Positions 26,746 through 35,939 of a DNA stretch of 64,000 nucleotides are shown here, piece by piece. Source of the DNA: Undibacterium parvum (GTDB taxonomy: Bacteria > Pseudomonadota > Gammaproteobacteria > Burkholderiales > Burkholderiaceae_D); assembly GCF_003955735.1 (NCBI RefSeq), contig NZ_CP034464.1:930001-994000 (forward strand), written 5' to 3'. A model generated the notes under the pieces. That model was given only the letters and a program-made list of their open reading frames with translations. It ran no database searches and was not told the origin of the DNA. The translations under genes were made by a program, and so were the position numbers. Every line of letters starts with the position of its first letter. The first letter of the stretch is position 1.

Positions 26746-27804
26746 ATGCCAAGCACTGTTAAAACAACAGCGCTGGTGGCTAGCCGCTCTGGCGGGCGCG
26801 TCACTGGTGCGTATTTACAACCATTGCTAGAGGTTGCACTGGCGCGCGGCGTGACCCTGCCGGCACTGGCTCAGGCCGCTGATTTACCCTTGGCGGCACT
26901 GTCACCCTTACCCGAGACACTAGCAGCGAGTGACTATGTACGCCTGCTGGATGTGGCGGCAGAACTTAGCAATGACCCACATTTTGGTTTGCACGTAGGC
27001 GAGAGCGTTAAACTCGGCACCTATACGGTGTATGGATTAATACTCTTGAGTTGCCATGACTTTGGTCAGGTGTTCCAGCAAACGCTGCGCTATGAAGGCC
27101 TGGCACACGACTTGGGGCGTTCTGATTTATTGATAGAGAAAGACCTGGCGCAGTATCAATGGCATAGCCACTACCCGGGCGCCAGCCGGCATTTGGCCGA
27201 AAGCGTATTTGCCGGTATCCGCGTGTTTGGTAATTGGTTGGCAGGCGCGCCCTTACCGGCTGTGCCCATCGCATTTTGCCACTCTAGACCTGCCGATTGC
27301 AGTGAACATCTGCGTATCTTTGGCGATGCGCCGATATTTGATGCGCCGCTCAACAGCGCCAGCTTCGATGCCGCCTTACTGGCCTGGCCGGTACCGAATG
27401 CCGATGTTGGCATGTATCCGGTCTTGCAGCAACATGCCGAAGCACTCTTAAAAGAAAAGAGCCGGGCTCAGGCCGATGGTGGCATCGTCGCCCAACTGCG
27501 CGCCAGCATCATCAACAATCTAAGTAAAGACCAGGCTAAACTGGCGCTGATTGCGCAAGAACTGGGCCTTAGCCCTCGTACCCTGCAAAGAAAGCTCAGC
27601 GAGATCGGCACCAACTTCCAGCAAGTGCTGGATCAGACCCGCCATGAACTGGCCAAAGACTATCTGCGCCAGCGTCAACTTAATCTGGCCGACATCGCTT
27701 TTTTATTGGGCTACCAGGAGCAAAGCGCCTTCAACCATGCCTTTAAGGGCTGGTTTGGGCTTAGTCCCGGCAGCTACCGCGAGCAAAGCGGCAAAGGGAA
27801 CTGA
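26746..27804 (+). CDS. AraC-family regulator with arabinose-binding-type N-terminal domain
   Basis: A 352-residue regulator. Residues ~25-205 match the Arabinose_bd (PF12625) ligand domain found in OruR/ArgR-like members. Residues ~245-350 are the double helix-turn-helix (IAQELGLSPRTLQRKLSEIGTN, then LNLADIAFLLGYQEQSAFNHAFKGW). It is divergent from the AGPS/GlpD/FGGY operon across a 120-base spacer, the usual arrangement for a dedicated activator, so it likely controls that operon in response to a lipid or polyol. Start ATG 26746 lacks a strong ribosome-binding site. Confidence 0.9.
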   Translation: MPSTVKTTALVASRSGGRVTGAYLQPLLEVALARGVTLPALAQAADLPLAALSPLPETLAASDYVRLLDVAAELSNDPHFGLHVGESVKLGTYTVYGLILLSCHDFGQVFQQTLRYEGLAHDLGRSDLLIEKDLAQYQWHSHYPGASRHLAESVFAGIRVFGNWLAGAPLPAVPIAFCHSRPADCSEHLRIFGDAPIFDAPLNSASFDAALLAWPVPNADVGMYPVLQQHAEALLKEKSRAQADGGIVAQLRASIINNLSKDQAKLALIAQELGLSPRTLQRKLSEIGTNFQQVLDQTRHELAKDYLRQRQLNLADIAFLLGYQEQSAFNHAFKGWFGLSPGSYREQSGKGN

Positions 27805-27884
27805 AAGGATATTCGTGCGCACGTATTTGAGCGACTTTGAGTTTCTTCATAAGTGCCTCAACAGTTAGCGCGCACCACCCAGTG

Positions 27885-27964
27885 CCCCGCCAAGGCGCAT
27901 ATCCCATGCGGCTGTCAAGCCAGCATGCTTGAAGAAGCGCATGGAATATGCGCCTTGGCCGGGG
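27885..27964. repeat. Dispersed palindromic repeat, copy D
   Basis: The best-preserved copy. Left arm CCCCGCCAAGGCGCATATCC then CATGCG; right arm CGCATGGAATATGCGCCTTGG then CCGGGG. The 80-bp unit is almost fully self-complementary except for the central ~28 bases. It lies between the convergent AraC and agmatinase genes. Confidence 0.9.
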
Positions 27965-28029
27965 TCGCTTTTGAATTGTTCAAATCAAGTCACTGTTCAG
28001 CAGACTATGAAAACAGTACCAGCCCGCCC

Positions 28030-28992
28030 CTATTTTTTAGCAACTTTCTGATTCCGCAATACGCATAGCAAATCAGCAGCGATATGCGCCGCGGCCAAGG
28101 CTGTGATTTCGCTATGATCGAAAGGCGGTGCGACCTCCACTACATCCATGCCGATCAGATTGACCGGTCCCATGCCGCGTATCAGCGCCAGCGCCTGCGC
28201 CGTACTCAAGCCGCCGGCGACCGGGGTGCCGGTACCGGGCGCAAATGCCGGATCAAGACAGTCAATATCAAAGGTCAGGTAGGTCGGACGATCACCAACG
28301 ATGGACAAGATGCGCTCCAACGCGGCCGCTACCCCATGCGTATGCACCCAGGGTGCATCGATCACATTGATGCCCATAAAGTCTTCATTCCAGGTACGTA
28401 TGCCTATCTGCACCGAAGTCGCGGGATCAATCAAGCCCTCCTTGACGGCCTTGTAAAACATGGTGCCGTGATTGAGTGAATCAGGATTATCGTCGGGCCA
28501 GGTATCGCAATGAGCATCAAAATGGATCAGCGATACAGGTTTACCAATTTTTTCCACATGCGCTTTCAGCAGTGGATAAGTGATGAAATGATCGCCACCG
28601 AAAGTGAGCATCTTGGCGCCGCTAGCCAGTATCGTGCGGGCGTGCTGGGTAATCGCCGGTGCTATCGTCAAGGGATTATGTGCATCGAACCAGCAATCGC
28701 CGTAATCGATCACCGCTAACTCATCAAAGGGATCAAAGCCCCAGGGAAAGGCCATCAGTTCACTGAGCTGCACACTGGCAGCTCGCACGGCGGCAGGGCC
28801 AAGTCTGGCACCAGGCCGAAAGGTGGTGGCCAGATCGAGCGGAATACCAGAGATCACCACATCCACCCCAGTCAAGTCGCGACTATACTTGCGCCGCATG
28901 AAGCTCAACACTCCAGAGTAAGTATTTTCCGGAATAGTGCCGTACAGGGAAGTGTGACGAATCGCGCCGTCACCTGGAATTGATGCAGTCAT
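28030..28992 (-). CDS. speB: Agmatinase/ureohydrolase family enzyme
   Basis: A 320-residue Mn-dependent ureohydrolase that cleaves a guanidino compound to an amine plus urea. Metal ligands are all present: GGDHF, DAHCDTW and DIDCLDPA, with the family's SIGIRTW-type element as IGIRTWNE. The protein also keeps GLSTAQALALIRGM. Agmatine is the default substrate, but guanidinobutyrate or guanidine hydrolases look alike at this level. AAGGA lies 8 bases before ATG 28992. It is divergent from a LysR regulator, which probably controls it; the symbol is therefore tentative. Confidence 0.88.
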   Translation of the reverse strand: MTASIPGDGAIRHTSLYGTIPENTYSGVLSFMRRKYSRDLTGVDVVISGIPLDLATTFRPGARLGPAAVRAASVQLSELMAFPWGFDPFDELAVIDYGDCWFDAHNPLTIAPAITQHARTILASGAKMLTFGGDHFITYPLLKAHVEKIGKPVSLIHFDAHCDTWPDDNPDSLNHGTMFYKAVKEGLIDPATSVQIGIRTWNEDFMGINVIDAPWVHTHGVAAALERILSIVGDRPTYLTFDIDCLDPAFAPGTGTPVAGGLSTAQALALIRGMGPVNLIGMDVVEVAPPFDHSEITALAAAHIAADLLCVLRNQKVAKK

Positions 28993-29244
28993 GTTGATAT
29001 TCCTTATCTTTAATTTATATGAATTTTTTTAATTTCATTTTTACGAAAAAGTAAACTACGCCTTGCTTACTTCAGCTACGTTACTCACCCCATCTCGAAG
29101 ATCTCCTAGCGCCACATTCTTAAATGTGGCTATATTTTGTCTTTAAATCGGAAGCTCGTATAATGAAAAATATTGCTCCATCCATCGAATTTTCTAATAA
29201 TTCAATTCAGTAAGAGAATTAAATACAGGTTTATAAAGCTAGCT

Positions 29245-30114
29245 ATGACGAAGCGACTTCCCCCACTACAAAGCTTGCTTGCGTTTGAATCTGCCGCCAG
29301 ATTGGGTGGCATCTCACGCGCCGCGCTTGAGCTTGCGCTGACCCAATCGGCCATCACGCACCAAATACAAAATCTCGAAGCCTGGGTAGGTCAGGCGCTG
29401 TTTAGCCGCGCCGGACGCGGCGTCAAACTCACGGCCGCAGGTGAAATATTTAGTGAAACAGTGCGCCTCACATTGAAGACCTTAACCGATGGCAGAGAAA
29501 GGATAGAGCCTTACCGCAATCCCGATTCGGTACTGCTGGCTTGCGCGCCCGACTTTGCCAGTGGCTGGCTGATGCCGCGTTTGCGGCGGTTAAGGGAGCA
29601 GCATCCTAAGCTCGAGGTATGGCTGATCACGCAAGATGAGCTACGCGAGATCGACAGGATAGACGTAGACCTGATCATCTCGACACAGGAGTTGAGTAAC
29701 GCTGAAATGAGCTCGGTTAAATTGCTCGATGATACTGCGGTGGCAGTATGCGGACCAGAATTAGCACAAAGACTACTGGCGCTGCCCTTCCCACAAGTAT
29801 TGCAAGCGGCCCCTTTGATCATCGATGAAGCTTATCCCGAATGGGCGCCCTGGCTGGCCGAGCAAAAGATCATCAGTCAACGTGGCATCACACTAGAAGA
29901 TACACGCTTGCGTTTGCAAGCCGCCGAAGAGGAACTGGGGATTGCCATGCTATCCCGGCTAACTGCCGAAGCGGCGCTGCGCAAGGGCCGCGTCATTGCG
30001 CTCACACAAATCCCTAGCCTGCCATTGCCGCAAAAGTGGCTGACCAAATCCAAGTTATTAGCCCGCACACCAGCGGTAGAAATCGTCTTTGAATGGTTGC
30101 GGATTTCGGCTTAA
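29245..30114 (+). CDS. LysR-family (GcvA-like) transcriptional regulator
   Basis: A 289-residue regulator. The winged HTH is at residues ~4-63 (LLAFESAARLGGISRAALEL, then TQSAITHQIQNLE), followed by a periplasmic-binding-like effector domain. The start is placed at ATG 29245 because MTKRLPPLQSLLAFESAARL is the typical LysR/GcvA opening; the upstream in-frame ATG would add 24 AT-rich residues. Divergent from the agmatinase gene over a 252-base AT-rich spacer and probably its regulator. Confidence 0.87.
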   Translation: MTKRLPPLQSLLAFESAARLGGISRAALELALTQSAITHQIQNLEAWVGQALFSRAGRGVKLTAAGEIFSETVRLTLKTLTDGRERIEPYRNPDSVLLACAPDFASGWLMPRLRRLREQHPKLEVWLITQDELREIDRIDVDLIISTQELSNAEMSSVKLLDDTAVAVCGPELAQRLLALPFPQVLQAAPLIIDEAYPEWAPWLAEQKIISQRGITLEDTRLRLQAAEEELGIAMLSRLTAEAALRKGRVIALTQIPSLPLPQKWLTKSKLLARTPAVEIVFEWLRISA

Positions 30115-30172
30115 CTCGAAAGAGCTAAGCCGTGCTATCGCAACCATGTGGACTAAAATCTAGAGCTCAAGG

Positions 30173-31183
30173 CTAGCCAATGCCTAGACGACGATAAGTG
30201 CCGGGCGCACTACCGGTCCACTGCTTAAAGGCGCGGCTAAACGTGGTCGTATCATCGTATCCCAGGCTCAAACCTATCTCGGCCACCGGCAACTCCGTTT
30301 TAATCAGTTGCAAGATGGCCATATCCCGGCGCAACTCATCTTTTACTACTTGAAAACTCGTGCCTTCTTCCGCCAAACGACGCGACAGCGTACGTACTGA
30401 GAAATGCAAGGCCTTGGCGGTCGAAGCTACATTCGTTACAGTCGCCAAGCGCGATTCGAGATAATCGCGAATATGGTGGGTCAGTATCTTGTCATTAAAC
30501 GGTACGTACAACCAATCGGCTGGCGCATTACGGAGAAATTGATTCAGCGCACTTTTATCCTGGCGTAGCGGCGCACTCAAATATTCAGTATCGAAGTACA
30601 CGGCGGTTGCCGGCTGATCAAAATGTATGGGGCCGGGAAATAAATACACATACTCAGTCGCCCGCGTCGGCCGTGAATAGGAAAAATCGACCTGCTCCAA
30701 AGGTATTTTTCTCCCTATCATCCATGAAGCCACACCGTGAACCAGTTTCAACATCAATTCATGCACTAAGACACGCACACCTTGCGGCGCGACACGCTCG
30801 ACCAAAGCAATGCGCGTGAGACGCTCGCCACGCTGAATTTCAAACCCCATATCGTCCAGTACCAAGCGAAAAAAACTTACGAATCTATGCAAAGCGATGT
30901 CCAGATTAGGCGCGTCCAACATTCCCAGACAGAGAAATTTAAGTGTACCGTTACGCAAGGGTCTGGAAAAAAAACCCGGTGTCTCATCGTCTAACAGCAG
31001 TGCCGTCTGGCGCAATAAAGTGGAAAATTGCTCTATCGTGATACGCCCGCCCTGCTCGGCCAGCAATTCAGGGGCGATTTCAGCCTTGGCGATCAGGCGC
31101 TGTGTTAACACGGCATCAGCACGAAAACCCTCTAGTAAATCGTTGGCAAGACCAATCGATATGGTAGAGCTCTGGCGATTCAT
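30173..31183 (-). CDS. AraC-family regulator with arabinose-binding-type N-terminal domain
   Basis: A 336-residue regulator with a PF12625-type ligand domain (residues ~20-205; FFSRPLRNGTLKFLCLGML, WMIGRKIPLEQVDFSYSRP) and a C-terminal AraC HTH pair (ALHFSVRTLSRRLAEEGTSF, then VAEIGLSLGYDDTTTFSRAF). Its ligand domain resembles that of the AraC protein at 26746, so they are probably distant paralogues. It is divergent from the beta-helix/cytochrome pair over a 393-base AT-rich spacer, and convergent with the LysR gene. Control of the pair is inferred from position only. Confidence 0.9.
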   Translation of the reverse strand: MNRQSSTISIGLANDLLEGFRADAVLTQRLIAKAEIAPELLAEQGGRITIEQFSTLLRQTALLLDDETPGFFSRPLRNGTLKFLCLGMLDAPNLDIALHRFVSFFRLVLDDMGFEIQRGERLTRIALVERVAPQGVRVLVHELMLKLVHGVASWMIGRKIPLEQVDFSYSRPTRATEYVYLFPGPIHFDQPATAVYFDTEYLSAPLRQDKSALNQFLRNAPADWLYVPFNDKILTHHIRDYLESRLATVTNVASTAKALHFSVRTLSRRLAEEGTSFQVVKDELRRDMAILQLIKTELPVAEIGLSLGYDDTTTFSRAFKQWTGSAPGTYRRLGIG

Positions 31184-31576
31184 GAATTAGTGCAGCGCAA
31201 CATATTACCTCGATATATTTTGGCACGAATTGTACATATTTAGGCTTGTTCTGCAATTATAAAAAACCTCGCTGGCTCTATAATAATTCAATGGTTATCA
31301 ATAACAAATTGCTAAACACGTCGAATTAAGTAGAGTTATATTATAAATATATTCCTACCTGATATGGCACACAATATCGATTTAACCTAAACCAAGCAAG
31401 AAAATAATTACAAGTAAAAAATTTTCGCAAAGCATAAAAATGCTGTTTTTTTGTTTTAGCGTGAAAATTTCAATGCTGCATTGCGATAAGTGCTGATTCG
31501 ACATTTATTTTTCTTTTTTTTGAATGTCAGTCCTTGCATTTGAATTACCCATAATAAAACTACTGGAGACACCTGT
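31184..31576. promoter_or_regulatory. AT-rich divergent regulatory region
   Basis: This 393-base spacer between the AraC gene and the beta-helix gene is conspicuously AT-rich compared with its surroundings, with A and T tracts around 31260-31560. It has no coding potential. The beta-helix gene has GGAG 8 bases before its ATG. I could not fix a promoter, but long AT-rich upstream regions usually mean complex control or nucleoid-protein silencing. Confidence 0.5.
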
Positions 31577-33061
31577 ATGAGAAATACGTCCTACATTCAC
31601 CGCTTTCCGCTGACAGCACTAGCTACCGCTGCCATTCTCACACTGGCCAGTTGCGGTGGCAGTGACAGTCCGAACACCAGCACTACGCCGACACCGCCTG
31701 CCGCAATAGAAGTCATCGTCACTGCCGCGCAGATGAATGACAGCGACATGAGTAATATCCTATTCCGTCTGAAAGAAGGCTCGACGCTGGTGCTACCAGC
31801 CGGAAAATTTCAGTTTGATCGTCCTTTAATCATGAACACCCACGGTGTCACGATTATAGGAAAAGGCAACGGCACCAATCCTAGTATCGATACGATTTTA
31901 TCGTTTAAGGATGCCAGTTCGCGTAATGGCTTGCAGATCAGTAACGTCAAAACGGTTACCTTGAAAAATTTTGCCGTCGAAGATGCGGCTGGTAATGCTG
32001 TATTTGTCTCCGCTTCGACCAATGTGACTATGGATGGTCTGCGGGCCGAATGGATGATCAATCCTACCCTGACTTCGAAAATGGCTTATGGCTTGTATCC
32101 GGTTAACTCGGACAATATCATCGTCAAAAACTGTAAGGTGATAGGCTCTGAGGATGCCGGCATTTATGTCGGCCAATCACAAAATATTGTGGTCAGTAAC
32201 AATGAAGTGTATCTAAACGTGGCTGGCGTAGAAATAGAAAACTCGCTCAATGCCATCGTCGAAAACAATAATTTGCATAACAACACCGGCGGCGTCTTGG
32301 TGTTTTCACTGCCAGGCACCTATCGCTTTAAGAAGGGCTCCGGCGTTCTAATACAAAACAATAACATCCACGATAACAACACCCCGGTGGCCGCCAATGC
32401 CTCCGGCTTTGTGACCTCAGTGCCACCCGGCACCGGCATCATGGTATTAGCTGCCGACGATACAGAAATCAGAGGCAACATCATCAAGAACCACAAAACT
32501 ACCGGTATTTTGGCACTGAGCTATCAGACCACGGGTTTCACCATCAACGATCCGGATTACAACCCCTTTATACACAGTCTGTACGCGCATCATAATACCG
32601 TCTCAGAATCGGGTTATGCACCAGGCGGTGCCTTCAATACCGACCTAAAACCTGTAGTGGACGGCTTGTTTGCGCAGTTAAGCGCGGCTGGACTGCCAGT
32701 GCAAATGCCCTATGGCATATGGGACGGCATCCTCGATCCGGCAAAAAGCACAGGACTCATCCCTCTGCCGGGCATGGGAGGCTTGGGCATAGGCGGGGTT
32801 GCCAGCGATAGCAGCCGCATTTGCATCAAAAACAACACTTCCTTAGACACTCCGTTTATCGACAAAGTGATCTCCTACGAGACCTTAGATCTTAATTTAA
32901 TCGGATTAAAACTAGGTGCATCGGTGCAGGCTGGAGAAACACCGCCGGAAGCGATTGCCGGTATACCGACCGAATACTTGCAGCCGACCTTCCCTTCGTC
33001 ACCACGCATGGACTGTCAGTTGACGCTGCCAGCGATTCCAGCTTTTCCCAAAATTAATTAA
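31577..33061 (+). CDS. Parallel beta-helix lipoprotein, partner of the diheme cytochrome
   Basis: A 494-residue secreted lipoprotein with signal peptide and lipobox LASC (Cys26). Residues ~45-330 form a right-handed beta-helix with repeated N-rich turns (LQISNVKTVTLKNFAVEDA, NIIVKNCKVIGSEDAGIYVG, NIVVSNNEVYLNVAGVEIEN and so on), as in carbohydrate-binding or lyase folds. No catalytic site is recognised. As I recall, family TIGR03805 occurs in two-gene pairs with the TIGR03806 family, and the pair's function is unknown; the next gene here fits that partner. GGAG lies 8 bases before the ATG. Confidence 0.85.
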   Translation: MRNTSYIHRFPLTALATAAILTLASCGGSDSPNTSTTPTPPAAIEVIVTAAQMNDSDMSNILFRLKEGSTLVLPAGKFQFDRPLIMNTHGVTIIGKGNGTNPSIDTILSFKDASSRNGLQISNVKTVTLKNFAVEDAAGNAVFVSASTNVTMDGLRAEWMINPTLTSKMAYGLYPVNSDNIIVKNCKVIGSEDAGIYVGQSQNIVVSNNEVYLNVAGVEIENSLNAIVENNNLHNNTGGVLVFSLPGTYRFKKGSGVLIQNNNIHDNNTPVAANASGFVTSVPPGTGIMVLAADDTEIRGNIIKNHKTTGILALSYQTTGFTINDPDYNPFIHSLYAHHNTVSESGYAPGGAFNTDLKPVVDGLFAQLSAAGLPVQMPYGIWDGILDPAKSTGLIPLPGMGGLGIGGVASDSSRICIKNNTSLDTPFIDKVISYETLDLNLIGLKLGASVQAGETPPEAIAGIPTEYLQPTFPSSPRMDCQLTLPAIPAFPKIN

Positions 33062-33149
33062 GCTCTTTTGAGCCAGCAACAAAGCTCATACGTATGACAC
33101 GGAAGTCCCGCACTTCCCATCCAATTTTTGCTCGTTAGGAGTTAAGACC

Positions 33150-34367
33150 ATGAACTACAGATTAAAATTTTATAAAACCGTACTATTAAGTAGCGCGATA
33201 CTTCTAAGCAGCATACTGACAGGCTGCGGCAGCTCCAGCACTAGCGACACTGCCGTCCCAGGTTCAGACATCAAGGTATTCGATCGCGCCAATGTGCCGG
33301 ATAAATTATCCAGCTGGAATTTACTGCAGAGTGACGGCAAACTGATGAAACTCAATCTGGCCACCGTGCCTTATGATTTGAACTCGACTTTGTTTTCCGA
33401 TTACGCCAGTAAATTGCGCAGCATCTACGTCCCTAAGGGCGGCAAAATCACCTATAACGGCAATGGCGCAGATCCCTTTGATTTTCCTAACGGTTCGGTC
33501 ATTGTTAAAACTTTTTACTATCCGAAAGCCAGCGCCAATGATGCCAGCTACATCGGTGCGCAAGCGGTCAGCCATCAAACCGTGCAAGGCGATAGTCTGG
33601 ACTTGAGCAAAAACCGCATGATAGAAACCCGCCTACTGGTAAAACAAAGTGATGGCAGCTGGATGGGATTGCCGTATGTGTGGGACGACGAGCAAAAAGA
33701 AGCCTACTTAAAAATTGGCGGTGATGTCAAAAAAGTAGAGTTAGTCAGCAGCGATGCCTCGCATCAGAAAATTAGCTATAAAGTCCCCAGCGCGCAGCAG
33801 TGTCAGCAATGTCACGCCACAACTTCAGCCGGTGGCGGTGCCATTTTACCGATAGGCCCGAAAGCACATGGCATGAACAAAACCTATGCGTATGCCAGCG
33901 GAGTCAAGAATCAGCTAGATAATTTGAACGACCTGGGTCTGTTAAGTGGCTACATCAATTCGGCAGCGGCACCCAAAGCGGCCGACTGGACTGACACCAC
34001 GCAAACCCTGGATGCGCGTGCCAAAGCCTACTTAGACGCCAATTGCGCGCACTGCCATTCGACCAGCGGCCAAGCGCAACAAAGCGGTTTACTACTCGGC
34101 TTTAATCAAACCGCCAATCCTTTGGTGGACGCGGTAAAGCGCGGCATCTGCAAAAAACCTTTGGCCTACGGCGGTCCTGGCTTACCTTACCAATACGATA
34201 TTGTGCCGGGTTCACCTGAGACCTCTATCTTGTTGTATCGCACTAGCCATACCGACTCAGAAGCAGTGATGCCAGTGATAGGTCGCGCCTCTAACCACGT
34301 CGAAGCCAACGCCATGTTAAGCGAGTGGATCGCTGGCATGAGTGCGGCAGAATGCTCCGCGCCATAA
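33150..34367 (+). CDS. SO2930-like diheme c-type cytochrome lipoprotein
   Basis: A 405-residue exported lipoprotein with lipobox LTGC (Cys26, the same position as in its upstream partner). Two heme c motifs are present, CQQCH at 218-222 and CAHCH at 299-303, both in the C-terminal half. The N-terminal half begins VPDKLSSWNLL and PYDLNSTLFSDYASK, typical of the HNE_0200/SO2930 family (TIGR03806). AGGAG precedes ATG 33150. It follows the beta-helix gene by 88 bases and ends at a strong terminator (34398-34440). It would sit on the periplasmic or outer face and pass electrons; the donor or substrate is unknown. Confidence 0.87.
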   Translation: MNYRLKFYKTVLLSSAILLSSILTGCGSSSTSDTAVPGSDIKVFDRANVPDKLSSWNLLQSDGKLMKLNLATVPYDLNSTLFSDYASKLRSIYVPKGGKITYNGNGADPFDFPNGSVIVKTFYYPKASANDASYIGAQAVSHQTVQGDSLDLSKNRMIETRLLVKQSDGSWMGLPYVWDDEQKEAYLKIGGDVKKVELVSSDASHQKISYKVPSAQQCQQCHATTSAGGGAILPIGPKAHGMNKTYAYASGVKNQLDNLNDLGLLSGYINSAAAPKAADWTDTTQTLDARAKAYLDANCAHCHSTSGQAQQSGLLLGFNQTANPLVDAVKRGICKKPLAYGGPGLPYQYDIVPGSPETSILLYRTSHTDSEAVMPVIGRASNHVEANAMLSEWIAGMSAAECSAP

Positions 34368-34397
34368 GCAGCTAATAAGTAACTGATAAGCCAATTC

Positions 34398-34440
34398 GGG
34401 GCGCCACTGCTATGTAAGGCAGTGGCGCCCCGCGGTTTTT
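34398..34440 (+). terminator. Rho-independent terminator after the cytochrome gene
   Basis: Perfect 13-bp stem GGGGCGCCACTGC/GCAGTGGCGCCCC (34398-34410 and 34419-34431), an 8-base loop, and a T run at 34436-34440. Confidence 0.85.
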
Positions 34441-34446
34441 ATATGC

Positions 34447-34474
34447 AGCGCAGGAAATATGCGCGCTGGCAGGG
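34447..34474. repeat. Half copy of the dispersed palindromic repeat
   Basis: GCGCAGGAAATATGCGCGCTGGCAGGG resembles only the right arm of the family. The left arm is missing, perhaps lost to the terminator next to it. From here to 34827 (about 350 bases) I see only a 70-codon minus-strand frame with no recognisable product and a ribosome-binding site for the next gene. Confidence 0.6.
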
Positions 34475-34827
34475 CAATCGGCCCACCCCACGGCATAGAG
34501 AATACCTTGCAGCGCCAATCGGGTATTCGATGACAGCTACAGCAGTGCACCGCAAAGCCTTATCCAAAACATCATAAACAGTTTAGCCAGCGCCGCTGCG
34601 GTTGAGTTTCGCCCCCCTATCCCGTATACTTCAGCGCGCGTGACACAATCACTGCGTTTGATACTGGCGGCAACAACCCGCTGCTTTTGTCTAGATTTGT
34701 CTGGATTTATTTTTGTTTTTGCCATGTTTCCCCCATTTTTTTCGCCCATTTATTTTTAATCTTTTTACGCGATGCATTGTCACCCGCCCTATCCGGTGTG
34801 TGATCTCCACCGCGCGGAGCCATAAGC

Positions 34828-35859
34828 ATGACCGCCTTTGTATTTAACGAAATCAATTTCGACAACCACGAACAAGTAGTGTTCGCCTCAGAAGCCAAAT
34901 CCGGCCTCAAAGCCATCATCGCTATCCACAACACCAAACTCGGCCCTGCCATGGGTGGTTGCCGCATGTGGAATTACGCCACGGAAGCCGAAGCGCTGCG
35001 CGATGCTTTGCGCCTGTCGCGCGGTATGACCTACAAAAACGCGGTCGCTGGCCTGCCTATCGGTGGCGGCAAAAGCGTGATCATTGCCAATCCAAAAACT
35101 GACAAAACCCCGGCCTTGTTTGAAGCCTTGGGTGAAGCCCTGGAACGCCTGTCCGGCCGTTACATCACAGCAGAAGACGTCGGCACTAGCCCGTCTGACA
35201 TGGCGTATGTCGCTGGCAAAACCAAGTATGTCGCCGGTCTGGGCGATCGTGGCGATCCATCCCCATTTACCGCACTCGGTTGCTTCGTCGGCGCCCAGGC
35301 TGCCGTCAAACATCACCTCAAACGCGATAGCATGGAAGGTTTGGTCGTCGCATTGCAAGGTCTGGGCCACGTCGGTTACGACTATGCGCGCCAATTGCAC
35401 GCTGCCGGTGCCAAGCTGATCGTTGCCGATATCGACCAGGCATCACTGAAACGCGCGCAAGAAGAACTGCATGCAGAGGTAGTCGGCATCAATGAGATCT
35501 ACGACGTGCAAGCCGACATCTACGCACCATGCGCTCTGGGCGCCACTTTAAATCCAGACACGCTGTCGCGTCTGAAAGCGAAGATCGTCGCCGGTGCTGC
35601 TAACAACCAGTTGGCCACTGCCGACATGGGCGAAGTGTGTCGTCAAAAAGGCATTTTGTACGCACCCGATTTCGTCATCAATGCCGGTGGCATCATCAAG
35701 GTCTGCTACGAGTACATGAACACGCCGGAAGACGGCATGGACGCCCACGTACGCCGCATCGGCGAGACGCTGGCAGAAGTGTTCGCGCGCGCCGACAGCG
35801 AAGGCTTGCCGACCAGCGTGGTCGCTGATCGCATCGCCGAGGCGCGTTTCAAGAACTAA
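34828..35859 (+). CDS. Leucine/phenylalanine-type amino-acid dehydrogenase (Glu/Leu/Phe/Val family)
   Basis: A 343-residue NAD-dependent enzyme that oxidatively deaminates branched-chain or aromatic amino acids. Active-site lysines align with those of leucine dehydrogenase: Lys70 (RGMTYKNA) and Lys82 (GLPIGGGKSVI). The glycine loop GPAMGGCRMW is present, and the Rossmann motif is LQGLGHVGYDYA. PDFVINAGGIIKV is also typical. GGAG lies 8 bases before ATG 34828. It appears to be monocistronic with its own terminator (35874-35910). Leucine is the most likely substrate class but is not proven. Confidence 0.9.
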   Translation: MTAFVFNEINFDNHEQVVFASEAKSGLKAIIAIHNTKLGPAMGGCRMWNYATEAEALRDALRLSRGMTYKNAVAGLPIGGGKSVIIANPKTDKTPALFEALGEALERLSGRYITAEDVGTSPSDMAYVAGKTKYVAGLGDRGDPSPFTALGCFVGAQAAVKHHLKRDSMEGLVVALQGLGHVGYDYARQLHAAGAKLIVADIDQASLKRAQEELHAEVVGINEIYDVQADIYAPCALGATLNPDTLSRLKAKIVAGAANNQLATADMGEVCRQKGILYAPDFVINAGGIIKVCYEYMNTPEDGMDAHVRRIGETLAEVFARADSEGLPTSVVADRIAEARFKN

Positions 35860-35873
35860 AGCAAACGCATTAA

Positions 35874-35910
35874 AAAAAGCCCGATAGCGCACAGCGCTAT
35901 CGGGCTTTTT
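35874..35910 (+). terminator. Rho-independent terminator after the dehydrogenase gene
   Basis: A 17-bp stem, AAAAAGCCCGATAGCGC paired with GCGCTATCGGGCTTTTT, with loop ACA and T runs in both directions, so it can also serve the convergent gene at 36093. Confidence 0.94.
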
Positions 35911-35939
35911 ACTTTGCGGCTTAATAAAGAGATATAGCA

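Noticed and set aside
34537..34749. Minus-strand open reading frame of 70 codons with a basic start
   Set aside because: No recognisable motif, no good ribosome-binding site, and it overlaps the promoter region of the dehydrogenase gene; probably chance.
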